Assembly: GCF_041260155.1 (NCBI RefSeq)
Contig: NC_091941.1
Coordinates: forward strand, 22,279,247-22,343,246
Direction of reading: 5' to 3'
Source: Ptychodera flava
Lineage: Eukaryota > Hemichordata > Enteropneusta > Ptychoderidae
Length of the DNA stretch: 64,000 nucleotides
The notes below the pieces were generated by a model. That model was not told the origin of the DNA and ran no database searches. It worked only from the letters and a program-made list of their open reading frames with translations. Positions 23,780 to 35,212 of this stretch are shown here, piece by piece. How positions within the stretch are numbered: the first letter of the stretch is position 1; each line of letters begins with the position of its first letter. The position numbers and the translations under genes are program-made.

Positions 23780-26558
23780 AACCGATCTAACATGACTTCA
23801 CATTTTGTTGAAAAACAACCTCTTGCCGAAGTGCTCTTCATATAGGTTGTCATTTACCTAGGTGACCCCAACCTGAAACTTTATCCGTCATGTCATGTCA
23901 AGGGTCAATCCACCAAGGGGGCGGATCCAGGAAATTCGTCTAAGCTGAGAGAACCCGAGAGAAAAATTGACAATGTGCAATGGATTTTTAGGACCGGTAA
24001 ACAGCCTGATTTATGATTGAAGATATTGGTATTCAGATTCGTTTAATGTTGACATTTTACCCATTTACATCACTCTTCCATAGACCAAGAGGCGGACAGA
24101 CCTAATGTTATGCAATTTCTATACGGAATGTAATAATCGTGAAACCCTGTCACATTTTATGTTTCACATAAATGATATTTTAGTATTTTAGTGACGTCAC
24201 TGAATCCAAATGCGTATTTCACACACTTTCCGATGAATAGCAATATATTTTTGTTAAAAAATTTTGCAATTTCAATATATTACACATCACATATTGTATC
24301 ATATGTCTGTACAAAGGACCAAATACTAATTATTATCATGATTAAAGTCCAAAGAATTGTATGTGAAATCATGTAATAAATATATTTCCATATTCCTCTG
24401 ACTTCGTGTAATGTTACAGTTTTACCATCTGCCATCAGCGTCGGCTGCAACGTAGCTTTAAATTCGTGATGTCGAGCCAGGATTCTTGGAATGGGCTGGC
24501 AATGTAAGGATATGCAAAGTTGTTGCTTTCTATAATATTTGACGCATTTCTACCCGAAAGAGGCAGAGTATGCTTCGGCCCATTCCTCCCATGATTCCGC
24601 ATTTGTTTAGCGTCCCCTTATTTTTATTTTTCGCGAGATCATTTGCCGAAAAAAAATTGGGAATTTTCACACCCCGTAGTTATAACCATTTTCGACCTCC
24701 CTTCCCTAGGTCTCCCAGGCAAGTGTCATTGTCAGCTCAAAAGCCCTGCCTTGAGCGACGCATCGTCCGCTCGCACAGGTCCGTTACTTCCCACTAACTA
24801 CCTCAGGAAGCATCCAGCTGCTCGGACAAGAGACCTTGGCAAGCGAAAATGCGAGCGACGGGTCTTCCCACTCAAGGTTTTGGTCCCTTCCTACTAAGTT
24901 GGTTTAGGTTTGCTCTTCCAGCACTCGATGATATACATGATTGCTTGGAAATCGTACTTTACGGACAAACAACAGATCGATTCACTGTGTCCTCAGTTGC
25001 TTTGGCAGATAACCCATAGTACAAATTATGAAACCGCTAAAAGAGACAGAACCATCTCCTTCAGTGGCAGTTCACCATGCAGAAATGTATGCACTCTTCT
25101 TTGAACGATATAACTTCAGTTCTATACAACTTTAATTTCTTATTTTACCAGTCAGTGTTGAAACCTGCTAGTGTGATATGTGTATGCATGGCCAGCATAC
25201 TTATTATTTGCAAAATGATTTTTGGCCATGCTGACCGTTTAGCACTGCAAATAATCATAGTGTACCTTTTAATCAATTACATAGTTATGTTTACATCCCA
25301 AGAGCTCAGAATGCCATGTTTCATCATAAAGAGGGTAGGGAAAATAAACCATCTTTTTCATTGCAGGACAAAGACATTTGTAACATTTTAAAGCAATATG
25401 GATACTGTACCTTCGATTAGATAGAGTGTTTACTTCTTTCAAATACCGAATTATAATCTGTCAAATAATATGCCTCGTAGAGGGTGTGTGGTAACTGCAA
25501 CACGCAGCTTCATCGCTTGATAGAGAAGTGCGCCCTCAAGCGATGCATCTTCCATCCAGCCTGAGTCATCTCTACAGGCTGAGCAAGATTCGCTGACTTC
25601 CCCTAAAACGCATGGGCCGCGACGAGGAAAGTGTGTCATAAACATGGGTCTAATACCAACAACAAACTTGTAACTATGCCATGGCAATCACAAGGCCCAG
25701 CTTCCATTAAGTTATACTGTATATAAGCCCCAAATGCCTCATCTCGAGAATTTTAGATGTATAGAGATATCTCATCTGCCCTTGCCAGAGGTGCATCCAT
25801 TTAATCTCTTAATTCTACTTTCCTAAATATTGGCTTTCTTTGTGTGCAGTACGCTTTCATACTAAAAAAAAACAAAAACTTACATTTCCGTGTATGATTT
25901 GCACGAATGTCTATATCATATTTGTATCAGTATTTCTCTTGATTTTCATAACATCATAATGGCATGCTTTGCATACAAGAGTACTATACGTATTTATACG
26001 TACATTTTGAATATATTCCGAGGGCGCAACGGTTTTCAACATAGAATTTTAAAGGCGGTCACAGGAAATAACAAAAGATTAAGGTCCCTATAGCACCAAG
26101 GAGTCAACTAAACATCCCCGTAGATTGGTACTAAATGTAGAACTTTGATGATAATATGGAATGTCTCTCTACTAGCAAAGTTCATGCCGTACTGATAGGG
26201 GATAAAACTTTGACCACCTGATTGAATCGTTTTGGAAACAAATCAGGGCTGTAGCAGACCAGCCCCCCCCCCCCCGAGATATAGATCTATGTCCTCAACG
26301 AAAACAGGCGGTGTAAAATATGTCAAGATTTGACGTGGACCAGTTCAGTTTAAACGTATAACAATAACTCCTAGCCCCTATGTAAAATAATGATAGAAAG
26401 GTATTTTGGTATCATCTATGCGGCGTAAAGAGTTCGAAGTGCAAAGGCCAAGGAGTGATCGATAGACCTCGGAATGTGACCCCCGCTTGCGTTTTAAACA
26501 CATTTCGTCCTGGGTGAGAATTGTGTCTCTGGTGTGCCGTCGATGAAAACCAGTCGAG
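23780..26558. other. Intergenic between FABP 1 and FABP 2
   Basis: No supported coding exon. An AATAAA-type signal near 24374 could end the FABP 1 transcript. A C run occurs near 26264. There is a TTTAAA but no clear TATA box just upstream of FABP 2. Confidence 0.5.
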
Positions 26559-26966
26559 ATGTCACATTTCATCGGAAAGTGGAAACACGAGCGAAGTGAG
26601 AACTTCGAGGAGGTGCTGGTTGCCGCGGGAGTACCGTGGCTGGCGCGCAAGATGATGAAAACGACGTCGCCGGTCACCGAGATCAACGTTGCCGAAGACG
26701 GCGCCTGGACCCTGAAACTAATCGTGGCGGTAAAAACCAAAGTGACAACCTTCAAGATCGACCAAGTGTACGAGGACACTGTGGGGATGAGTGGAACGGT
26801 TAAGAAATTCATTGCCAAGCTCGAAGACGGGAAACTGGTTATACAATTTGCGGAAAATCCTGAGGAGGGCATGATCACCACCCGAGAAATTGTGGGCGAC
26901 CAGCTGATTATGAAGTTGCAATTCAAGGACACTGTCGCCCACCGGTACTTCAGGAAAGTGAAGTGA
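26559..26966 (+). CDS. Fatty-acid-binding protein family (iLBP) 2, intronless
   Basis: A 135-residue intracellular lipid-binding protein starting at ATG 26559 with MSHFIGKWKHERSENFEE. Barrel landmarks follow in order: helical lid (VLVAAGVPWLARKMM), strands TLKLIVAVKTKVTTFKIDQ, DGKLVIQFAENPEEG, ITTREIVGDQLIM and terminal HRYFRKVK. The N-terminus (GKWKH-RSENF) is closest to FABP 3, suggesting a pair formed by duplication. Its base composition is GC-richer than the flanks and there is no intron, frameshift or internal stop, so the gene looks functional. As in FABP 1 and 3, the C-terminal Arg is followed by Tyr-Phe, not x-Tyr. A retroposed pseudogene is unlikely given the intact frame. Confidence 0.92.
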   Translation: MSHFIGKWKHERSENFEEVLVAAGVPWLARKMMKTTSPVTEINVAEDGAWTLKLIVAVKTKVTTFKIDQVYEDTVGMSGTVKKFIAKLEDGKLVIQFAENPEEGMITTREIVGDQLIMKLQFKDTVAHRYFRKVK

Positions 26967-28898
26967 TTAATGTAAAATTCGGTGATTTCATATCAAAGGA
27001 GGTTATTCCTCGCAAACTTTTAATGGCTACGTCTACGTTGCCGCAAAAACCCACTGTTATGACTGCTTTAGGACAAAGTTGGCGATGTGGTAAGGTGTTT
27101 CTCGACACTAGTGTTGGCTACTCATTCAACTGTGGTCGCCAAACATTTGTTATAGTCATCGCTAGTGCTATAATAGACATGACGTAGATCATTTACTACA
27201 GTGGAACCGGTGTGTAACGCAGGAGAGATATTGTCAGCCTGAGTTCTTTTAAGGTCATATTCAAATCAGTTATTACCGACTCATTCAATGGACAGTCTTG
27301 AATATAGGTCACTGAACTTTCTAGACAAGAATTCTATCTTTTGACCGTTTTTTATTCTCCTTATAGAAATTCAATAGCACTGTTCGAATAAACAATGCGG
27401 GGTTTAAATGCTTTTCAGCGCATGGAAGCGGTCGTTTCAATGTGGACACTATGCAAGCTCCTCGAATGATACTGTCATAAAGTGATTTTAGCGTGACTAT
27501 AGATCTTGGCCCAAAGCATCGTTCTAAACTTTTACCTTCTAATTTAAATTTTCCGATCCCTTCGTTATTTTGGCAAGCACATGTTTTGCAGTGCTAAATA
27601 ATTCCCTACATGACTTGTTTTACTTAATCTTCTTGACATGTGATCATCCCTAAATGTTCAGACACGAAGTTTACTTTGTGTAGTACTAGGCTATATGGGG
27701 CATCATCTACACTATAACGTGAAGTCCAAAATGAAGTTGTCTTCAAGAGATTATTAGGCGCCGTGAATTATCTTTCTTCTTTAAATCTGCGTATCATTTT
27801 TAACTTCAATCCCCGCCACGGGAGTAATTATCACTTTCTAGCTATGAATGTATATTTTTAAGGGGAGGTTGGGGGTTGGGGGATTGTCATAATGTATCAT
27901 CACAGACCTTCGACATGTACTCCAACTATTTGGGATCTTATTATTAAAGACTTGGGTGTCACAAGATACCATGACAAACAAGTAGGCCTACCTTGAAAGA
28001 TAAAGGCACCCCAACGTGCAGTATGGGTAACGATGTCGAGTGCCTTGGAGAGAGCTTGAACTGTGCGACGAGAAGAATGTTTGCAAGGAACGGTCTGTTT
28101 AGCGTCTTCTCAGAAGAAAAAGAAAATTATTTTGGACCACTAATGCTTACGTTAATTTCTCCAGACTTTCATATTTAAAACAGTGCTCTATAAACGGATT
28201 TCGTTTATCTATATATTGTCTCTATTTTTTCTTTGCTGCTTGTGTACCTTTTTAAAACTTCTCTTTATATAGAGAATGCTATAGCATCGACAGCAGAAGG
28301 GGAATTCTCCACCGGACTGCACATTCACTCCAACTTGATCGAGCTCTCGATTTACACCAGAGGTTTTTACTCTTAATAAAGTTCGAACGTGGTAAAACTT
28401 GCTTCAACACTTTTTGCCGAGTTGACGTCTCCTAAAATGTCAATGCTGTCACTGTCGAAGTTTTAGAATGAAAGTGCAGGTGTAATTTTAAAGATGCTTC
28501 TCGGGGTGTTGCACTTTCCTGTTCAGAACAACATACTTGGACACATTGTCTGAAAACATCTGCTTTACGCTCACGCAACTCTGAATGAGAATTTTCAACA
28601 TTTTTAAAAATACATTGATTTGTTTCCTATGTGGTTTTTGATATAAAAATTTCCAAGATTTGTGTAAATCAAAAATGACAAATACTAACACCTGTACACG
28701 TGCCAATTCATAATGATTTATAGTTGATCAGGTGGGAGTCGAATAAGAGACTGAACGGCGCTTGCGCATTCAACTATCGCTGACTCAGGTCAAATCAGGT
28801 TCCTGCCCGTTCACACGTACGTTTGCGTGCACACAGAATAGCTGACAATACCATTCCGAAACTAACAGAACTCTACATTCTACATTCAAACGCCGACC
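26967..28898. other. Intergenic between FABP 2 and FABP 3
   Basis: No supported gene. A short purine-rich G run lies near 27862. Upstream of FABP 3 there is a CTTGCGCATT element at about 28760, similar to the TTGCGCAAT site upstream of the four-exon gene, but no TATA box. Confidence 0.45.
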
Positions 28899-29300
28899 AT
28901 GTCGAATTTAGTGGGCAAATGGAAACACGTGAGAAGCGAGAATTTCAACGAATATCTCATCGCGAACAATGTCAACTTCGTACTCCGCAGCATGATGACG
29001 TCCATGACGCCCACCCTGGACATACAACAGACTGGAGATGAGTTCGTGATCCGCACCATTACCATGCTGAAGACCAGGGAACAAAAGTTCACCATCGGGA
29101 AAGAGTTCGAAGAGGTACACTGGGGAGGGGACACGAAGAAGTCCATCGCCACTATGGAAGACGACAAGCTGGTGGTGAAATCGGCGGACGATCCCGAGAA
29201 CAACCCGATCATAGAGCGCGAGGTGATCGGCGACGAGTTGGTGATGACGCTGCGTAAGGGAGATGTTACCGCTAAGAGGTATTTCAAAAAGATTGAGTAA
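28899..29300 (+). CDS. Fatty-acid-binding protein family (iLBP) 3, intronless
   Basis: A 133-residue protein, the canonical FABP length, with ATG 28899 in a fair context (GACCATGTC). Landmarks: SNLVGKWKHVRSENFNEYL (strand A and lid start), FVIRTITMLKTREQKFTIGK, MEDDKLVVKSADDPENN, the Arg-bearing IEREVIGDELVMTL and the last strand TAKRYFKKIE. Arg127 is in the place of the family's Arg126, and residue 129 is Phe where the family has Tyr128. The frame is a single exon. It would bind a fatty acid or another small hydrophobic ligand in the cytosol and move it between membranes and enzymes; which ligand cannot be read from sequence. Confidence 0.93.
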   Translation: MSNLVGKWKHVRSENFNEYLIANNVNFVLRSMMTSMTPTLDIQQTGDEFVIRTITMLKTREQKFTIGKEFEEVHWGGDTKKSIATMEDDKLVVKSADDPENNPIIEREVIGDELVMTLRKGDVTAKRYFKKIE

Positions 29301-30418
29301 TTAAACGTCGAATCAAACAGCAGCGCCAAGGTGGTTAAATCAAATTGCAAACAGATATTCAAAGCAGCGGACTTTGGCGGAAGAAGACTTTACAGGGGAC
29401 TTTACACTTGCAGTGCACCAGTATACTCTGACCCGCATGGTGACCTTAGATTGACCTCTTCACACCAAACATCCGTACACTGCCAATATCTTGATAGTAT
29501 ATTTGCTTTTAATATCAACCTCGGTAAACCTAAAGTGCAGTGCTTACGTTCCAATTTGTAGAGGAGCAATGGAAGGATTCGGAGTGCAAATAATTCGTGC
29601 AAATAGAGACGATAATTGTACATATAAGGTATTAAGCACAGAGAGGGCACCTCAGTTATTTCATGATCATACTTATAGTTCACCCTACGTACCTGACGTC
29701 ATAAGGACTGCACCGTATTCTTGTGCTCGCCGTTTTCATAAGTGACTACATCTTCCAGCTTCACTTACTTTTAATTTCCATAAATGACTCAATCCTCAAT
29801 CTTAACGTCGTCAATTATTTCAAAATTCGTTTCGTCGGCTGTATTTACCCTACACATTCTGAAATGCATTTCTAATATCAAAGAAATTCTTGGGCGTGTT
29901 TGCCAAGTGGGCTTGGGTATCTCAAGGCAGATGTTGGATTATTTGATGATACCTTTTTCGAACTAGGTATTTTAGGGACGTCTGTGTCATACCAGTCTAA
30001 ATGCACAGTGTACTCCATAATAGACTGACATGACCAATTTAGAAACTCGCAGCTTATTCCTGTTCACTGATTAATTAACATTTAACAGAGATCACATGTT
30101 GATGTGACGGTTTAATGTTGCATGCTCATATATTGGCGTGAAACAATCGGCTGAAACCATTTTCTCGCCAGCGACAGTACTCAAATAAATAACTTCATCG
30201 CTGCACCATTGCTATTTCAGTTGGTGATGTCATTGCCCCGGGAATAGTCTTGAAGGTTTATTTTTCTTCAGTTGCCAAATGGAGATTAATGCGATGGATG
30301 GGTTTCAGTATCGCAGAAAATGATAACAGTCAATAGGTATATTCGATGGTCGCTTGTATTCCCATATATTATAAAGGTGAATATTCCGCGACCGAGAGGG
30401 AGACTGAGATTGCGCGTA
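29301..30418. other. Intergenic between FABP 3 and the LINE; nothing recognised
   Basis: No coding exon, RNA gene or bounded repeat could be supported. Short frames over 29331-29745 on both strands overlap each other and look random. Confidence 0.5.
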
Positions 30419-30431
30419 GGTGAGACCATTC

Positions 30432-32540
30432 TTTAACTTTTAACTTTATTTGATCACAGTGCAGGGCCTCAGCCCCTCGCACAGAGTTTACAAAGTTTTA
30501 CATTATTAAGTGAGCTGGTCCATAAACTGTTCCTAAGACATGAAGTACAAAACCTATTGAGTGGATTATGAGTCAATTTTACAGATCTACCAAAAAAAAC
30601 ATTTGAATACTGTAAATATACATAAAATAATAGATTAGATTCTAGGTAAGTCTGGTAAAGTTTCTCTTCTCTTGAAAGCATTCAACAGATACAATGAAAG
30701 TTGAGAGACCTTGTCTTTGTTTTGCGATGACATGATTTCCACAAGCTTATTTCCATGTAAGTTAAATTTCCATTCCATTGGAAAATAAGTGTTTCTAAAA
30801 TCCTCGTAAAGTGGACACAGAAAAATAAAGTGAAATTCGTTTTCTACAGTTGTTATATTTTTAAACTCTTTACAATACATACAGATTCTCCGTTCTACTG
30901 GCAAATTAAGATGACGACCGATTTCTATATTAAGTTTGTGTGTGGAACAACGAAAATTAGCTAATATTCGTTTACGACTGTAGCTAAGGTAATCCAAATA
31001 TTTTTCTGGCTCAAGCAAAGACTTGAACTCGCAATAAACACTAAGTCTTGAAGAATTTGTCAAACTATAATGCCACTCTTGTTTACAACAGTCATTTAGC
31101 CTTTGAGTGAAATTTATCAAGAAAATCTTGGCGTCACCAACTTGTTGTTCCAGCCAAACAATTCCAAAACCGTAACGAAAGAGGAGATTTTTAACGTGTG
31201 TAACCCATGTGATTCTACCAGCATCATCTAGTCGTTTTAACATAAGATAACATGCTTTCGGATATCTATGATTTCCCATTTCAAGTAACTTTAACCAGTA
31301 TGAGATACATCTTTTGAAATAAATACAACATAATGGGAGTCTACCACATTCCCCGAGCACGGCCGAAGTATTTACACTGCTATTTACGCCTGTCAAAAAT
31401 CTACAGAACTGAACTTGTACACGCTCGATACTTTCTGAGTATTCGAAACCCCAGATCTCACTACCGTAACACAATACAGGGACAACAACTGCATCAAAAA
31501 GTTTAAAAGAATTCAATATCGACATCCCACCAAGCTTTTTAATGGTTAACTGTACTGAAAAAAGTGCTTTTAGCCCCTTTGCAACGAGATTTGACTTTGC
31601 AGGTGACCATGATAACCTTGATGACAAAAGTAACCCCAAATAATTATAATGTTTTACAGTATCCACCCGTTGTCCTGCGAAAAACCAGTTTTCATATCTT
31701 CTAAGATACCCCCCGTTGCGAAATACAATAATTTTTGATTTGGATAGATTGACTTCCATTTCCCATTGTTTACAAAATTGCTCGAGTTGGTTTAATTTAC
31801 GCTGTAAACTTATTGGCAAATCGGCAGAATCAGCAATATCATCGGCATACATTAAGATGCCAATTGTGGGAACATCCTCATTGACATAGATCCCACTAGA
31901 CTGTACATTACACATATAGTTAGATAACTCATTGATGAATAATGAAAATAAAAGAGGACTTAGCATGCATCCTTGTCTCGTACCAATAGTGCATTTAAAG
32001 TAGTCAGTTAAGCCATCCTTACATTTCACACATGATTTAAGTTGTGAATACATTGATCGTAATAATTTCAAAATTTTACCATGAACACCATATGAGATTA
32101 ATCTATGCCACAAGAGTTCATGATTGACACGATCGAAGGCTTTCGAAAAGTCTATAAAACTACATAAAAACGGCCTCCTTTCAAAGATAAATATTTCTGT
32201 ACTAGAGCTTGCAGGCAAAATATATTGTCAATTGTACAATAACCTTTTCTAAATCCTGCTTGAGACTCTACAATTACATTATTTTCCATGGTCCAATCTA
32301 CTAATCTTTGATTCAAAATTTTAGTAAAAATCTTACTACAAACTGATAATAAAGAAATACCTCTATAATTATTAACATCATGCAAAGACCCTTTTTTATG
32401 TAAAGGAAAGATAATTCCCTTGCACCATTCTTCTGGATATTGCCCAGCTTCCAAAATGGCGTTAAAAAGCTTACATAAGTGCGGTGAAATAATATCATTT
32501 GCAGCTTTGAAAATTTCAGCAACGAATCCATCTGGACCTG
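30432..32540 (-). mobile_element. 5'-truncated LINE (non-LTR retrotransposon), with 13 bp target duplication
   Basis: 2.1 kb on the minus strand. The body is bounded by a perfect 13 bp duplication, GGTGAGACCATTC, at 30419-30431 and 32541-32553, so the 5' truncation point is exact. It carries most of the RT domain ([42 protein letters not shown], catalytic YADD in ILMYADDIADSADL) and a C-terminal region with a CCHC-like zinc motif (CMYCKEF then HFIFLCPLY). The 3' end is a short AAGTTAAAAGTTAAAG-like tail, not poly(A). The endonuclease end is missing, so the copy is dead on arrival. It belongs to the Jockey/CR1-like broad group; the clade is not determined. Confidence 0.9.
30635..32540 (-). pseudogene. 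LINE ORF2 remnant (reverse transcriptase and C-terminal zinc region)
   Basis: Two frames carry one protein. The upstream piece (32540 to about 32160) holds the fingers and first palm motifs. The downstream piece (about 32180 to 30635) holds the palm with YADD, the thumb and the zinc-binding tail. They are separated by a single-base frame slip in a T run near 32165. Apart from that slip and the missing 5' end the frame is open, so the insertion is young or recently active. Confidence 0.88.
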
Positions 32541-32553
32541 GGTGAGACCATTC

Positions 32554-33171
32554 CACAGTAAGTGAGGCTACCCACAATTCCCCTTGATTTGTTCACTCAG
32601 ACATTTTTTGCTAAAGGCTTTTTCAATTTTATCAGTTTCTTAACAATTTTTAACTTACAATTTAAGTTCAGGATTATTTGTTAAAACTATGTTCCAAAAT
32701 GTTTGATTATGCTTAAAATTTAAGAGTAAATTGACTGAGAAGTCGATGTTTGGAGGTGCTAAAAATTGCACACTTGTCAAGATAAAGTTATCAGCAACTA
32801 AGATGGTCTCATCATACCACCTGTCAGACATGCAAATTTCCTTTGTTACGAACATTAAAAAAAATCAATACCCTTTCTTTTGCCAACACAGATGCAACTT
32901 ATTCCCTTAGTTTACTTGAAAATATTGTGTATGGCTGTCAAAAATCTGTGTCGACAAAATTACAAAATTGCTATCTCCTCCGCGGAAAAGGGGTTTATCT
33001 TCTCATTATTCACAGTGAGAAATCAGAAAATTATAATAATCAGAACTATGTTGCCAGAATTTTGAAATATGGACCGAGTTGTTCTCTGTACAGAAGAAAT
33101 TTGCTTCAGTTCAGTGAGTGATCTCCGTGTGTACAGATCATGGAGAATTGTGGGTAGCCTCACTTACTGTG
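32554..33171. mobile_element. TIR element with CACAGTA ends and 5 bp target duplication
   Basis: Terminal inverted repeats of 27 bp are perfect (32554-32580 and 33145-33171), starting CACAGTAAGTGAGGCTACCC. The 5 bp CATTC occurs immediately outside both ends (32549-32553 and 33172-33176), as expected of a target-site duplication. The interior (564 bp) is AT-rich with no convincing transposase; short frames on both strands lack DDE motifs. The left flank was later hit by the adjacent LINE. Ends plus duplication length fit the Transib/RAG-like type, but the superfamily is inference. Confidence 0.8.
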
Positions 33172-33176
33172 CATTC

Positions 33177-34675
33177 TACTCCCACTCACTGACTTCTGCG
33201 GGTAGTTGGAAACCGCGCCCCCACTAAATGATTGGTTCGTGAATATTGTACGGTCGAATCAGTAGATATATACCCGGGAGTCATTATCATAAGCACATCA
33301 CTGTAATACTGTACAGATCACGCGTCAGTCACGATAGAAACTGGTTCATGGAGGCAATTCTATCGTCAACTTCAACTTCAAGATAATTTGCAACAAACGC
33401 CCACATAGCCAAAATTTGATGTTGGATGTGACTGCTTAGCACCTGTCGATATACAATGCCAGTTTAGATATTAATATATGACATGGCGGGCTCTGAAAAG
33501 ATGCGAAACATTTCGTAAAATGCTCACCCTCTAAGAGTCCTATAAAAAAGATGTTGAAAATCTTGGAATGCTTCGGAAACCCGGAGAAATGCATGTCGTC
33601 ATTCTGACAATCCTTTCCCAAGATCTAGTCACGGTGATCAATCCCTTTTATGTAACTACATACTTGTGTCCTCTCAACGTTTCTGTCGGATTACAAAAAC
33701 ATCGAGGTCTCATTGTTTTCTACTGGACGTTTTATTGAAATGCTCATGACACTTTACTTCAAAATTACAGTCATTTTTGATCGATAAAAATGTTAAACAC
33801 GCTACGATGTCATAGATATAAAAACAAAACAAAACCAGACGAATGAGTGAGTGTCCCGGTGACGTGCGTTGATGATCAGTTAGTACTACGATTTCGTGTG
33901 TTCTAGCTTAAAATAATGAGTGACATCTTCACGTATATCGAAAGTTAGCGTAGACAATCGTTTGGCGCAAAGGACTTCGAGCCGTTGGAACAGATGGGGC
34001 GCATCTTGTGGATATTCACCTGGATTTTTTTTCGAAAATGAAGGTCCGGATGTCGAATCGAGTTGCAAAGTACATATTGAATTGTCGATAGCATATTTAA
34101 GCATGTGATTGTACAGTCAGAATACAATGTGCATCATCTGCACACGTAAATGCTCCTCCAATCGACAGTAGCAGTCCCTGGGCCAGTTTTCCAGTGCTGT
34201 GCGGGGGATAGTCGATAGAGCGCCATCAACGTACACAGCTCGTAGTGTTTCCAACTCAATGTGCACAGATAGTTGTCGATGTCGATCAATGCGACTATGT
34301 TGAATGTCCCTCGATCCAATAACCACACGGCCTTACTCGAATTCGTTCGGTTAAGCAAACATCGATTGTACTGTCGTCCTTCAAGAGGCATGACTTACTG
34401 AGTTTTACACACGAAAAGTGGGCAATGAGACAAGGACAGTGGAACCGGTATACATCAGCGCACTGTCATGCTTCAAATCGTCGAGTTGCAAATTTGCTGT
34501 ACGGGGAGTTGCATGTACGGTATATTAGATTAACTGTTCGTATTTTCCCATGGTTCGAATCATAAACGCTTTGATCTGCTTTCGGCTAATGAAACAATTC
34601 AAGTACGATCGATCCTGGTGCATTTAAACAAAATCACTGACTGCATACTACTCTTGGGGCTTCCATTTTCACTTC
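33177..34675. other. Intergenic between the TIR element and FABP 4; nothing recognised
   Basis: No gene could be supported. Overlapping short frames at 33886-34391 on both strands show no family features. Confidence 0.5.
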
Positions 34676-35080
34676 TTACACCTTTTTTAAATGTCTCTTA
34701 CAAACCACGTTTTTCACCTCGAATGTCGTGACCATACCGTCAGTTCCTACCAATTCCCTAGTCACCACTGGCCACGGTTTGTCAGGCTCCACTGTCGGAG
34801 CGATGACCAGCTTCTCGCCCTCCCAGGACGCTTTGACCAGCGCCTTGTCTCCGAACGGGTTTGTTTCTTCGAATTCCTCGCCGACGGTGAATTTCTGCTC
34901 GAAGACTTTCACCAGGGTAACGGTCTTGATGGCGAAGTTGTCTCCATCCTGCTTGACGGTGACTGTGAGGGGCAGCTTCGCCATGGCTTTGCGGACCAGA
35001 TACGGAACCTCGATCGCCTCAAAGAATTCTCCCAGCTGTTCGTTGCTTTGTTCTTTCCATTTTCCCGACAAATCTGCCAT
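34676..35080 (-). CDS. Fatty-acid-binding protein family (iLBP) 4, intronless, inverted copy
   Basis: A 134-residue lipid-binding protein on the opposite strand to the other three. ATG 35080 gives MADLSGKWKEQSNEQLGEFF. Barrel landmarks: lid AIEVPYLVRKAMAK, strands FAIKTVTLVKVFEQKFTVGEEFEE, WEGEKLVIAP, the Arg-bearing VTRELVGTDGMV and the last strand VVCKRHLKKV. It retains the family's Cys-x-Arg, but the tyrosine two residues after the Arg is Leu, so the usual Arg-x-Tyr clamp is absent. It is the most diverged of the four and has the best promoter. There is one exon, with no breaks. Confidence 0.92.
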   Translation of the reverse strand: MADLSGKWKEQSNEQLGEFFEAIEVPYLVRKAMAKLPLTVTVKQDGDNFAIKTVTLVKVFEQKFTVGEEFEETNPFGDKALVKASWEGEKLVIAPTVEPDKPWPVVTRELVGTDGMVTTFEVKNVVCKRHLKKV

Positions 35081-35205
35081 GGTTTGTTAGTTGCTTATGA
35101 ACAGCGCTAAAAGCTAATCACACGGTCTCTGCAATCCGGGTGTAAGGCGGAAATACATGTACAGCACTGTTGCGTAAAACTGTGCGCTGCGGGTATTTGG
35201 CTGAC

Positions 35206-35212
35206 TTTTATA
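35206..35212 (-). promoter_or_regulatory. TATA box of FABP 4
   Basis: TATAAAA on the minus strand (context CCCTATAAAAGTC), about 125 bp upstream of ATG 35080. This predicts a start near 35178 and an unspliced 5'UTR of about 100 bases. Confidence 0.7.

Noticed and set aside
32655-33121. Frames inside the CACAGTA TIR element as a transposase or RAG-like core
   Set aside because: Short, overlapping on both strands, no DDE or zinc motifs; treated as non-coding interior.
34691-35110. Open frame of 139 codons on the plus strand opposite FABP 4 (similar frames oppose FABP 1-3)
   Set aside because: Antisense shadow of a real, family-matching gene; no similarity, splice or promoter support of its own.
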